From assembly GCA_035604455.1 (NCBI GenBank), contig DATNIM010000029.1, positions 1 to 46,639 of the forward strand: DNA of 46,639 nt, given 5' to 3'. The DNA comes from AG25 sp035604455. GTDB taxonomy: Bacteria > Gemmatimonadota > Gemmatimonadetes > Gemmatimonadales > GWC2-71-9. The notes beneath the pieces were generated by a model. It saw only the letters and a list, made by a program, of their open reading frames with translations, had not been told where the DNA came from and made no database searches. How positions within the stretch are numbered: position 1 is the first letter of the stretch; every line of letters begins with the position of its first letter. The translations under genes were made by a program, and so were the position numbers. Positions 8,221-16,135 of the stretch are shown here, in pieces.

Positions 8221-8673
8221 GTGACCACACCCCAACGTCCCGCCCGCCCCTCTCTGAACGCCACGGCCCTTGGACCCATTCTCGCAAGGGGCCAGACGAT
8301 CGCGGTCGTCGGGCTCTCGCCCGAGCCGGGCCGCCCGAGCCACGAGGTAGCACGGTATCTGCGCGACGCCGGGTTCCGGATCGTACCGGTGAATCCGCGA
8401 CATCCCGTGATTCTCGGGGAGCAGAGCTACCCTTCGCTCACGCTGGCCGCCCGGGAGCACGACCTCGACGTCATCGATGTCTTTCGACGCAGCGAGTTCG
8501 CGGGGGCTGTCGTAGACGAAGCGCTGACGCTCAAGCCCCTGCCAAACCTCATTTGGCTGCAGGTCGGCGTCCTCGACGCGGCGGCCTGCGAGCGCGCCTA
8601 TCAGGCGGGCGTCCCGTGCGTCATGGATCGCTGCCTCATGTCCGCGCACCGGCGACTCGACTTCCGCGCGTGA
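8221..8673 (+). CDS. CoA-binding domain protein (YccU-type)
   Basis: A 150-residue cytosolic protein with a Rossmann-like CoA-binding domain. The GTG at 8221 is preceded by the Shine-Dalgarno sequence GGAAGGA. The N-terminal nucleotide-binding stretch is IAVVGLSPEPGRPSHEVA, followed by RIVPVNPRHP and DVIDVFRRSE. The C-terminal VMDRCLMSAHRRL matches the conserved cysteine motif of the single-domain family. These proteins bind CoA or related nucleotides; their cellular role is not well defined. Its last codon overlaps the moeA start by 4 bases (GTGA), so it is firmly embedded in the molybdenum-cofactor gene string. Confidence 0.88.
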   Translation: MTTPQRPARPSLNATALGPILARGQTIAVVGLSPEPGRPSHEVARYLRDAGFRIVPVNPRHPVILGEQSYPSLTLAAREHDLDVIDVFRRSEFAGAVVDEALTLKPLPNLIWLQVGVLDAAACERAYQAGVPCVMDRCLMSAHRRLDFRA

Positions 8674-9938
8674 CCGCGCCCACGCGAGGGACGGGGCTCG
8701 TCCCGTCCGCGCGGGAAGCGGCTGCCGCCATCATGACGTCATGCGCGCCTCTTCCGACGGTGCGCCGCCCACTTAAGGAAGCGCTCGATCTCGTGCTTGC
8801 CGAAGACGTGGCGAGCCCGATCGACGTCCCGCCGTGGAACAATTCCGCAGTCGACGGCTATGCGCTGCGGTCCGTCGACGTTCAACCGCCCGCGTCTCCG
8901 CTACGCGTCATCGAGCACGTCCGCGCCGGCCAATTCCCGAGACGCGCCGTGGGCCCCGGGACGGCGATCCGGGTGGCGACGGGCGGCCCCGTGCCGGCCG
9001 GGGCCGACGCCGTGGTACGGCAGGAGGACACCGAGCCAACCGGCGGCGACGCGATCCGCGTGCGAGGGCCGGTGTCCGCGGGGCAGAGCATCCGCCTGCG
9101 AGCAGAGGATTGCCGACGGGGCGACCGCGTCCTCCCGGCCGGCGCCGTGCTCGACCCTGCCGCGCTCGGCGTGCTGGCGTCGATCGCGCACGCCACCGTG
9201 CTCGTGCACCCCGCGCCCAGGGTCGCGTACTTCGGAGGCGGCGACGAAATCGCGGATCTCGATCAGGCCGACGAGATCCTGGCCGGCGAGAAGATCGCGA
9301 GCTCGAACTCCTACACCCTCTTCGGCCTGATCGCGCGCGCAGGCGGGACGCCGGTCGATCTCGGCCTCGCCCGCGACACCATCGCCAGCGTGCGAGAGCA
9401 GGTCGAGCGCGCCCGCGACGCCGACCTGCTCGTCACCACGGCGGGCGTCAGCGTCGGCACGCACGACTTTCTGCGGCCCGTCCTGGCCGAGCTTGGCGCC
9501 GAGATCCAGGTGTCCCGCGTTCGCATTCGGCCGGGGGGACCCATGTGCTTCGGCGTGCTCGCCGGGAAGCCTTGGATCGGGCTCCCCGGCAACCCGGTCA
9601 GCACCATGGTGACCTTCGAGCTCTTTGTGCGCCCGGCGATTCGCCGCCTCATGGGGCACGCGCGCCCGTTCCGGCGCGCCGTGCCCGTCCGGGTCGCGGA
9701 GCCGATTGCCCTGGGCCCCCGTCTCCAGCATTTCCTTCGCGCCGTCGTGTCGGAGGAGTCGCCGGGCTCCCTCGTCGCGCGCTTGACGGGTCCCCAAGGT
9801 TCCGGCATCCTGACGTCGATGGTTCGCGCGAACGCTTTGCTCATCGTTCCCGAAGACCGCTCCGAGGTCGAGCGCGACGCCCCACTCAGCGCCATCCTGC
9901 TCGACGACCCCGAGCACCTCACGGAGCCCCCATTCTGA
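8670..9938 (+). CDS. moeA: molybdopterin molybdenumtransferase
   Basis: Inserts molybdate (or tungstate) into adenylylated molybdopterin in the last step of cofactor synthesis, in the cytosol. It has 422 residues from the GTG at 8670, which overlaps the preceding stop as GTGA; an upstream extension in the same open frame would be out of register with the CoA-binding gene. Conserved blocks: PPWNNSAVDGYALR, VATGGPVPAGADAVVRQEDT, LVTTAGVSVGTHDFL and GLPGNPVSTMVTFELFVRP, in the order expected for MoeN, MPT-binding and C-terminal domains. Its neighbours (oxyanion ABC importer, pterin-synthase-like protein) fit cofactor assembly. No moeB, mogA or moaA genes are in the window. Confidence 0.95.
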   Translation: MTAPTRGTGLVPSAREAAAAIMTSCAPLPTVRRPLKEALDLVLAEDVASPIDVPPWNNSAVDGYALRSVDVQPPASPLRVIEHVRAGQFPRRAVGPGTAIRVATGGPVPAGADAVVRQEDTEPTGGDAIRVRGPVSAGQSIRLRAEDCRRGDRVLPAGAVLDPAALGVLASIAHATVLVHPAPRVAYFGGGDEIADLDQADEILAGEKIASSNSYTLFGLIARAGGTPVDLGLARDTIASVREQVERARDADLLVTTAGVSVGTHDFLRPVLAELGAEIQVSRVRIRPGGPMCFGVLAGKPWIGLPGNPVSTMVTFELFVRPAIRRLMGHARPFRRAVPVRVAEPIALGPRLQHFLRAVVSEESPGSLVARLTGPQGSGILTSMVRANALLIVPEDRSEVERDAPLSAILLDDPEHLTEPPF

Positions 9939-9955
9939 CCCTGTCCGGTCCCGCC

Positions 9956-10768
9956 GTGCGACGCGTGTTGCGGCTCACGGCCAACGCGGGACTCGTCGTC
10001 GCGGTGTATTGGCTGGATGCGCACACCGCGCCGGATGTGCGGCTCGGGATGCTGTATGCGGTCCCGGTGGTGCTTGTCACATGGCAGGACGGCTTGGCCG
10101 CGGGCATCGTGTTCTTGGCGGGGACGGTCGTGTTGGGATACGCCGTGGGTCTCGACCAGCTCCCCGTCGGCACCCCCTTCGCCACTCGCATCGTAAACGA
10201 GGGTGCCTTTGCCCTCGTGGTGGGCATCGCGATGGCGGGCCTCGTCCAGCTGCACCGCACGCAGCGCGACTTGGCCCGCCTCGCGACCTACGACCAGCTC
10301 ACCGGGGCACTGACCTCCCCGGCGTTTACGGCGCGCCTCGCCGGGGAACTCGAGCGCTCTCGGCGCTACCACCGCCCGCTCGCGCTCCTGTATGTGGATC
10401 TCGATGACTTCAAGGCGGTCAACGACCGGCACGGACACGGTACGGGGGACGCCGTCCTGCGCCTCGTCGGCGACGCGATCCAGCGGGCGCTGCGCCAGGC
10501 GGACGTGGTCGGGCGTCTTGGGGGCGACGAATTCGCCGTGCTCATGCCCGAGACCGAGGGAACCGTGGCGCTCGCCGCCGCGACTCGGCTCGCGGCAAAC
10601 ATCCGCGGCGCCTTCCAGGGCACGCCGTCGGTAACGGCGAGCATCGGCGTCGTCGCGTCGGGCGACTCGGGCGGGCTGCCCGAGGAGCTCCTCCGCCGGG
10701 CGGACACCGCCATGTACGAGGCGAAGCGTGGAGGCAAGGATCGCGTGATCCAAGCGGCAAACCCGTGA
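9956..10768 (+). CDS. membrane-bound diguanylate cyclase (GGDEF)
   Basis: Makes the second messenger cyclic di-GMP from two GTP. It has about 270 residues from the GTG at 9956, the first good start after moeA; CTG 9935 and GTG 9965 are alternatives. The first 95 residues contain three or four hydrophobic segments (for example LGMLYAVPVVLVTW, IVFLAGTVVLGYAVGL, FALVVGIAMAGLV). The cytosolic GGDEF domain begins at YDQLTGALT, has YVDLDDFKAVNDRHGHGTGD, and carries an intact RLGGDEF active site. An RxxD inhibitory site (RQAD) sits five residues before GGDEF, so product inhibition is expected. The stop overlaps the marC start (GTGA). Confidence 0.92.
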   Translation: MRRVLRLTANAGLVVAVYWLDAHTAPDVRLGMLYAVPVVLVTWQDGLAAGIVFLAGTVVLGYAVGLDQLPVGTPFATRIVNEGAFALVVGIAMAGLVQLHRTQRDLARLATYDQLTGALTSPAFTARLAGELERSRRYHRPLALLYVDLDDFKAVNDRHGHGTGDAVLRLVGDAIQRALRQADVVGRLGGDEFAVLMPETEGTVALAAATRLAANIRGAFQGTPSVTASIGVVASGDSGGLPEELLRRADTAMYEAKRGGKDRVIQAANP

Positions 10769-11424
10769 ACGCCCCAAGTGAAGCCCTGTCGATCCTGAAG
10801 GAGGTGTTGCTCATCTTCACCTCCGTCCTCTTCATCGTTGACCCCTTCGCCGCCGTTCCGGGGTTCCTCGCCATGACCGAGCGCGACCGTCCGGACCAGC
10901 GCCGCACGGCGGCGCGCCGGGGCGCGTGGACCTGCGCGATCACGCTCACGGTCTTCGCCCTCGGCGGCAGCCTCATCTTTTCGGTCTTTGGCATCACCCT
11001 CGGGGCGTTCAAGATCGCGGGCGGCGCACTGATCGGCCTCAATGCTCTGGAGATGGTCCAGGCGAGACGGAGCCAGCAGCGCGAGACGCCCGCCGAGCAG
11101 GCCGAGGGGGCGCAGAAAGAGGACATCGGATTGATGCCGCTCGGGGTGCCGATGCTCGCGGGGCCCGGAGCCATCTCGACGGTGATGGTGCTCGCGCTCG
11201 GCTCACGGCGCCCGGTGAGCATTGCCGCGCTTTACGTCGCGATCGCGCTCACCGCCTACGTGTCATTCCTGGTACTCTCGGCCGCAACTCTCGTCGAAGC
11301 ACGTCTCGGGCAGACGGGGATGCGGATCCTCACCCGGCTCATGGGCCTCGTCCTCTGCGCGATCGCGGTCCAGTTCATCGTCGACGGCTTGAAGATGACG
11401 GGCCTCGCGGGAGGACACGCCTGA
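10765..11424 (+). CDS. MarC-family integral membrane protein
   Basis: A 219-residue inner-membrane protein of the MarC/NAAT family with six hydrophobic segments. Family features are LFIVDPFAAVPGFLAMT near the N-terminus, GAFKIAGGALIGLNALEM, PLGVPMLAGPGAISTVMVL in the middle and RLMGLVLCAIAVQFIVDGLK at the end. The length is typical. Function in the family is poorly settled; despite the name, a role in multiple antibiotic resistance is not supported. The GTG start overlaps the diguanylate cyclase stop by 4 bases. It is the last gene of the plus-strand string that starts with gpmI. Confidence 0.9.
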   Translation: MNAPSEALSILKEVLLIFTSVLFIVDPFAAVPGFLAMTERDRPDQRRTAARRGAWTCAITLTVFALGGSLIFSVFGITLGAFKIAGGALIGLNALEMVQARRSQQRETPAEQAEGAQKEDIGLMPLGVPMLAGPGAISTVMVLALGSRRPVSIAALYVAIALTAYVSFLVLSAATLVEARLGQTGMRILTRLMGLVLCAIAVQFIVDGLKMTGLAGGHA

Positions 11425-11456
11425 CCGAAGGGCGCGCCTTCGGTTCACCACCGAAG
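11424..11456. terminator. inverted-repeat terminator candidate between convergent genes
   Basis: ACCGAAGG (11424-11431) and CCTTCGGT (11437-11444) make an 8-bp stem with a 5-base loop right at the marC stop codon. A third segment, ACCGAAG (11450-11456), can pair with the same middle arm instead, giving two alternative hairpins. There is no T-run, so intrinsic termination is uncertain. The rest of the gap up to 11529 shows nothing recognisable. Confidence 0.45.
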
Positions 11457-11529
11457 CCTGACCCACGGATGCCACCGCTCGATCCCGTCCTGACGCTGTG
11501 ATTGATCGCCGCGATCGGCACCCAGGGTA

Positions 11530-13164
11530 TCACATGCGCCGGTAGCGCGGACCGCTGCCCCCCTCTCTGGGCGTCCACCGCGGCCCGAGCACGTCGGTCG
11601 CCTTGCAGTCCACACAATTGGCCGGGTTCACCCGAAGCCCGTCCGCCAGGGCTTCGTAGACCCCCGCGGGACAAAGGTGCGCGTAGAACTGGGCCAGAGC
11701 AGCGGGCACATCGCGAGGGACGAGCAGGTGCGCCGGGATCGTGTCCCGTGTCGCATTCCCCGATTTGAACACGCCGTCCAGTTTCCCAAATGTGAGCACG
11801 CCGTCCGGCACCATCGGCAGGTCGTGGTCGGCCCGCCGAGGCACCGCTGCATCCGCCCCGACGGCAATCCGCGTGCCGGGGAAGCGGCCGCGCGTCGCGA
11901 TCATCGCGCTCGCCGCGAGCCCTCCCCGATACAGCCCGCGCGTAAAGGCGAGTCGGATGTTTCGTCGCGCGTACAGGTCGCCCCTGATAAACGACTGATC
12001 GACGAGTCGATCGTACTCGGCGAGACGTTCGGCTGAGACGTCGCGCGCTTCGAGCGCGTCGAACATCGCGCGGGCGGCGAAGATGCCCGATTGCACCGCG
12101 TAGTGAATGCCTTTGAGAGACGGCACGTCGACGAATCCCGCCGCGTCGCCCAGCACCAGCACTCCCGCCCCGGAGCGGCGCGCTCGCAGGGCGTGGTAGC
12201 CGCCCTCGGGGATCGTCTTGGCCCCCCACTCGACGAGTGTGCCACCCTCGAGGCGCGGCCGAACGTACGGGTGGAGCTTGAGGCGCTGGAGGAGGTCGTG
12301 CACGTCGAAGTTCGCCCGGGGTGCGTCGAGGCCCGCTACGAACCCAAGCGCGATCAGGCCGGGTTCGAGAGGGTAGAGGAAACTTCCCCCGAACTCCTCC
12401 GGCGCGAGCGGCCACCCGAGCGTGTGAATCACGGCGTCGAGCGGCCGGGGGACCTCCCAGAGCTCCTTGACGCCGAGGGCGAAGGTTTCCGGATTCGCCG
12501 ACGGAACCCGCTGCCACTCGAAGTAGGCCTGCGCGAGCAGGCCGCGCGTGCCCTCGGCGAGCGCGGTCACGGGGGCGGTGAGATCGTTCGGCGCCTGATA
12601 GGCGGACCCAGGCGCCCCCGCCCGATCGAGCCCCAAGGGCGCCGTGCGGACACCGACCACTTGATGCTCCCGCACGAGCAGGCTCGCTGCGGGGAAGCCG
12701 GTGAGGACGGTAACTCCAAGGCGCTCCGCCTCGGCGCCGAGCCAGCGCACGATTTCGCACAGGGACGCGACGTAGTTGCCGCGGTTTCGCATCGGCGGGG
12801 GTGTGGGCAGCGGGAGAGCGTGACGGCTGGTGAGGAAGTGGACGCGTTCGCGGGATACCGGAGCGCGGAAGGGGAACTCTCGGTCGGCGAGGCCAGGAAA
12901 GAGCGCCCGAAACGGTGCCGGGTTCACGACCGCCCCGGACAGCGAGTGTTCTCCCAAGGCGCCCGCCTTCTCGAGCACGGCAATCGCGAGCTCGCGCCCG
13001 CGTTCGCGGGCGAGGCGGGCGAGGCTGATCGCCGCGGCGAGCCCTGAAGGGCCCGCACCCACGATCAGGGCGTCCACCTCCATCCGATCCCCACCACCCA
13101 CAGTCCCGGCGTCCTGGATCAGCCGGTCGAGGGGGAGGGGCAGCTGGTATTGAGCGGGGATCAT
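11530..13164 (-). CDS. electron transfer flavoprotein:quinone oxidoreductase
   Basis: Membrane-associated enzyme passing electrons from reduced ETF to quinone. It has 544 residues from the ATG at 13164; earlier in-frame codons overlap etfA and read as low-complexity sequence. The FAD dinucleotide fold is at DALIVGAGPSGLAAAISLAR (about residue 30). GWPLAPEEFGGSFLYPLEPG and VLVLGDAAGFVDVPSLKGIH are typical of the family. The C-terminal cluster domain has Cys498 (LCPAGVYEAL), Cys517 and Cys520 (NCVDCKATD), but the fourth expected cysteine (CKTCD in well-studied members) is Thr523. A [4Fe-4S] cluster would need another ligand. It lies 23 bp after etfA and ends the operon. Confidence 0.92.
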   Translation of the reverse strand: MIPAQYQLPLPLDRLIQDAGTVGGGDRMEVDALIVGAGPSGLAAAISLARLARERGRELAIAVLEKAGALGEHSLSGAVVNPAPFRALFPGLADREFPFRAPVSRERVHFLTSRHALPLPTPPPMRNRGNYVASLCEIVRWLGAEAERLGVTVLTGFPAASLLVREHQVVGVRTAPLGLDRAGAPGSAYQAPNDLTAPVTALAEGTRGLLAQAYFEWQRVPSANPETFALGVKELWEVPRPLDAVIHTLGWPLAPEEFGGSFLYPLEPGLIALGFVAGLDAPRANFDVHDLLQRLKLHPYVRPRLEGGTLVEWGAKTIPEGGYHALRARRSGAGVLVLGDAAGFVDVPSLKGIHYAVQSGIFAARAMFDALEARDVSAERLAEYDRLVDQSFIRGDLYARRNIRLAFTRGLYRGGLAASAMIATRGRFPGTRIAVGADAAVPRRADHDLPMVPDGVLTFGKLDGVFKSGNATRDTIPAHLLVPRDVPAALAQFYAHLCPAGVYEALADGLRVNPANCVDCKATDVLGPRWTPREGGSGPRYRRM

Positions 13165-13187
13165 TCGTTCCGCGCTGGCGGCCACGG

Positions 13188-14162
13188 CTAGCGCGACAGT
13201 CTCGTCAGGGCCGCGGTCAACGCCGGCACGACCTCGAAGAGGTCCCCGACGATGCCGTAGTCTGCGACGTTGAAGATCGGCGCCTCGCGGTCCTGGTTGA
13301 TGGCGACGATCACCTTGGACGACCGCATGCCGGCGAGGTGCTGGACCGCCCCGGAAATCCCCACCGCGACGTAGAGGGCCGGGCTTACGGTTTTCCCCGT
13401 CTGCCCCACCTGCTCCGCGTGCGGACGCCACCCTGCATCGACGACCGCCCGGGATGCGCCGACCGACGCGGTCGTCCCGAACGCGCGAGCGAGTTCCTCG
13501 ATCAGCGCGAAGTTGGCCGGTTCCTTGAGACCGCGGCCGCCCGAGACGACGACGGCCGCCTCGGACACATCGAGCGTGCCGGCCCGTGCCGGCTTCACGT
13601 CCACGACGACGACGCGGCCCGCGTCGGCGATGCCTACGGCTGGCGCCGTGTCGACTGTCCCCGCCTTGGGATGCTCTACGGGCGTGAACACGGAGGGACG
13701 AAGCGAGATGACCGCCGGTCGCGCCGTAACCCGCAGGGTTTGCACCGCCTTGCCGCCGTACACGGGCCGCCCGACCACGAACGAGCCGTCGTCGCTCCCG
13801 ACCTCGGTGACGTCGGCAGCGAGCGGTACGCGAAGTTTCGCTGCGACGCGGGCCCCGAGGTCTCGACCGGTGGCCGTGGCACCCAGGACGACCGCATCGT
13901 AGTTGCCTGAGGCCGCCTGGCTTATCACATGTGCTGCACTCTCGGGGGCGTATCGCTCGAACGCGGGATGCGTGCGGACGAGGACGGCGTCCGCGCCGAA
14001 GTCGCCCAAGCGGTCGAGACCTGAGACCGCGCCAGCAGCGAGCACGAGCGAATCCACGCGACCGGCAGGCCCCGCGAGGTGGCGACTGCCGGTCACGACT
14101 TCACGCGACACGCTCCTCAAGGTGCCTTCGCGCTGCTCGAGCACCGCGAGCACCGCGGTCAC
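13188..14162 (-). CDS. etfA: electron transfer flavoprotein alpha subunit
   Basis: FAD-binding subunit of the soluble heterodimer that collects electrons from acyl-CoA dehydrogenases. It has 324 residues from the GTG at 14162, which overlaps the etfB stop as GTGA. The N-terminal half is the variable domain (AVLAVLEQREGTLRSVSREV). The C-terminal FAD-binding domain is clear: VVVSGGRGLKEPANFALIEE, VGASRAVVDAGW, EQVGQTGKTVSPALYVAVGI, GAVQHLAGM and AINQDREAPIFNVADYGIVG. Length and motif order are standard. Cotranscribed with etfB and the quinone oxidoreductase, giving the complete path to quinone. Confidence 0.97.
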   Translation of the reverse strand: MTAVLAVLEQREGTLRSVSREVVTGSRHLAGPAGRVDSLVLAAGAVSGLDRLGDFGADAVLVRTHPAFERYAPESAAHVISQAASGNYDAVVLGATATGRDLGARVAAKLRVPLAADVTEVGSDDGSFVVGRPVYGGKAVQTLRVTARPAVISLRPSVFTPVEHPKAGTVDTAPAVGIADAGRVVVVDVKPARAGTLDVSEAAVVVSGGRGLKEPANFALIEELARAFGTTASVGASRAVVDAGWRPHAEQVGQTGKTVSPALYVAVGISGAVQHLAGMRSSKVIVAINQDREAPIFNVADYGIVGDLFEVVPALTAALTRLSR

Positions 14163-14908
14163 AGAACCTTCGCCTCCTCTCGCAGGAGTCGCACGAGCTC
14201 GGCCACCGCGCCCGGCCCCTCGACGATCCGTCCCGGTCGGCGCGGAGAGGGTAGCCTCAGGCCCAGCACTTCGATCCCTCCAGCGGGGAGCTCGACCGGG
14301 CGGACCTCGAGGGGTTTGCGCTTCGCCGCCATGATGCCCTTGAGGGTGGGGTAGCGGGGCTCGTTCAGGCCTTTGTCGACCGTGAGAACAGCGGGAAGCG
14401 GAAAGCGGCACACTTCGATGCCCCCTTCGATCTCGCGCTGAGCCACGGCCTGCTCCCCTTCAAGGTCGAGCGCGCTGACCGCCGTGACGCACGGAACACC
14501 GAGGAGCTCGGCCACCATCGGCCCGACCTGCTGGTTGTAGTCGTCAATCGCGAGCTTGCCGAAAAGGATGAGGTCGCAGTGCTCGCCCGCGAGGGCATCG
14601 GCCAGGGCGCGGGCGACGATCCACGCGTCTGCGGGGAGGGCTGCGACTTGCAGCAGGAGCGCGCGGTCTGCGCCCATGGCGAGGACCGAGCGCAGGGTCT
14701 CCTGGACCGCGGCGGGCCCGACGGACAGTGCCACGACCTCCCCCGCCCCGGCGTGCTCGCGACGGCGCAAGGCTTCTTCGACGGCGAACTCATCGTAGGG
14801 GTTGAGGCCGAACTTGACGGCAGCCTCGTCCAGGGATTTCCCGTCGGCAGCGACCGCGACGCGGATCTCCGAATCGGGCACGCGCTTGATGCAGACGGCG
14901 ATCTTCAT
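14159..14908 (-). CDS. etfB: electron transfer flavoprotein beta subunit
   Basis: Partner of EtfA, binding AMP and docking with acyl-CoA dehydrogenases; cytosolic, 249 residues. The start MKIAVCIKRVPDSEIRV is the family N-terminus. Other hallmarks are LNPYDEFAVEEALRR, the dehydrogenase-recognition region DLILFGKLAIDDYNQQVGPM, and VDKGLNEPRYPTLKGIMAAKRK near the C-terminus. It begins 34 bp after the acyl-CoA dehydrogenase gene and overlaps etfA by 4 bases, so all are likely on one transcript. Confidence 0.97.
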   Translation of the reverse strand: MKIAVCIKRVPDSEIRVAVAADGKSLDEAAVKFGLNPYDEFAVEEALRRREHAGAGEVVALSVGPAAVQETLRSVLAMGADRALLLQVAALPADAWIVARALADALAGEHCDLILFGKLAIDDYNQQVGPMVAELLGVPCVTAVSALDLEGEQAVAQREIEGGIEVCRFPLPAVLTVDKGLNEPRYPTLKGIMAAKRKPLEVRPVELPAGGIEVLGLRLPSPRRPGRIVEGPGAVAELVRLLREEAKVL

Positions 14909-14942
14909 TCAGACCGCACGGCCGAGCGAGCGGCCTCGCGGG

Positions 14943-16124
14943 TTATTGGAACGCATCGAGCCCCGTGATGTCCTCGCCCAGAATCAACGTGTGAATGTCG
15001 TGCGTGCCTTCGTAGGTGTAGACCGATTCGAGATTCGCAAGATGCCGCATGGCTTGGTATTCGGCGAGAATGCCGTTCGCCCCGAGGAGGCGCCGGGCTT
15101 CGCGGGCGATGTCGGTCGCGATCTGAACGTTGTTCCGCTTGGCGAGGGAGACCTGTTGTGGGGTGACCGTTCCGCCGTCCTTGAGCCGGCCGAGGTGGAG
15201 AGCGAGGAGTTGCGCCTTCGTGATTTCAGTGAGCATCTCGACCAGCCGTGCCTGCTGCAGCTGAAACCCCCCAATCGGCTTCCCGAACATCACCCGCGTC
15301 TGCGCGTAGCGGAGCGCTTCGTCATAGCACGCCATCGCGGCACCGACGCTGCCCCAGGCGATGCCGAAGCGAGCGGCCGTGAGGCACTTGAGCGGCGCCT
15401 TGAGTCCGCGCGACCCGGGCAGCAGCGCGTCCGGGCCCACGGGCACGTTGTCCAGCACGAGCTCACTCGTATCGCTCGCCCGGAGGCTCAACTTGCCTTT
15501 CTGGTCGCGCGCCGAGAAGCCCGGGGCATCGGTCGGGACGATGAACCCGCGAATGGAGTCGGGCTCCTCGAGGCGGCCAGTTTTCGCCCAGATGATGGCG
15601 ATCTGCGCCGACGACCCGTTCGTGATCCACATCTTCCCGCCATTTAGCACCCAGCCGTCGCCCGCGGGCCGCGCGGTTGTCGTGAGACCGGCGGGGTCTG
15701 ACCCGTGGTCGGCCTCGGTCAGGCCGAAGCAACCGATCACCCGCCCCCGCGCGAGCTCCGGCAACCAGCGCCGCCGCTGCGGCTCGCTGCCGAACTCGTG
15801 GATGGGATACATGACGAGCGCGCCCTGGACGGACGCGAAGGACCGGAGACCCGAATCGCCGCGTTCGAGCTCCTGCATGATGAGACCGTAGGCGACGTTG
15901 TTGAGGCCCGCGCACCCGAACTCAACCGGCAGGTTGGCACCGAAAACGCCCAGTTCGCCCATCTCGGGCACCAGGTGAGCGGGAAAGCGGCCGTCGAGAT
16001 AATGCTGGGCGATGATGGGCATCACCCGGTTGTCGACCCACGTTCGCACCGCATCCCGCACCGCCCGCTCTTCTTCAGTGAGCAGGGCGTCGATCCCGTA
16101 GAAATCGACGCCTTCGAACGGCAC
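14943..16124 (-). CDS. acyl-CoA dehydrogenase, glutaryl-CoA dehydrogenase-like
   Basis: FAD enzyme that introduces the alpha-beta double bond in acyl-CoA and passes electrons to ETF. It has 393 residues from the GTG at 16124 (MPFEGVDFYGIDALLTEEER), 11 bp after the phosphoesterase stop; the longer open frame upstream is antisense-like noise. Motifs: GCFGLTEADHGSDP, MWITNGSSAQ, RFGIAWGSVGAAMACYDEAL and RRLLGANGILAEY. The catalytic base is Glu372 in YEGTHDIHTLILGEDITG, the position used in the glutaryl-CoA and short-chain groups. The N-terminal pattern and TRVMFGKPIGGFQLQQ fit the glutaryl-CoA subgroup, but the substrate is not certain. etfB, etfA and the quinone oxidoreductase follow directly. 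Confidence 0.93.
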   Translation of the reverse strand: MPFEGVDFYGIDALLTEEERAVRDAVRTWVDNRVMPIIAQHYLDGRFPAHLVPEMGELGVFGANLPVEFGCAGLNNVAYGLIMQELERGDSGLRSFASVQGALVMYPIHEFGSEPQRRRWLPELARGRVIGCFGLTEADHGSDPAGLTTTARPAGDGWVLNGGKMWITNGSSAQIAIIWAKTGRLEEPDSIRGFIVPTDAPGFSARDQKGKLSLRASDTSELVLDNVPVGPDALLPGSRGLKAPLKCLTAARFGIAWGSVGAAMACYDEALRYAQTRVMFGKPIGGFQLQQARLVEMLTEITKAQLLALHLGRLKDGGTVTPQQVSLAKRNNVQIATDIAREARRLLGANGILAEYQAMRHLANLESVYTYEGTHDIHTLILGEDITGLDAFQ

Positions 16125-16135
16125 GGGCGGCCCGG

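Noticed and set aside
8094..8669. Long N-terminal extension of moeA in the same frame
   Set aside because: It overlaps the CoA-binding gene and reads as Arg/Pro-rich noise; the GTG at 8670 with GTGA coupling fits MoeA length.
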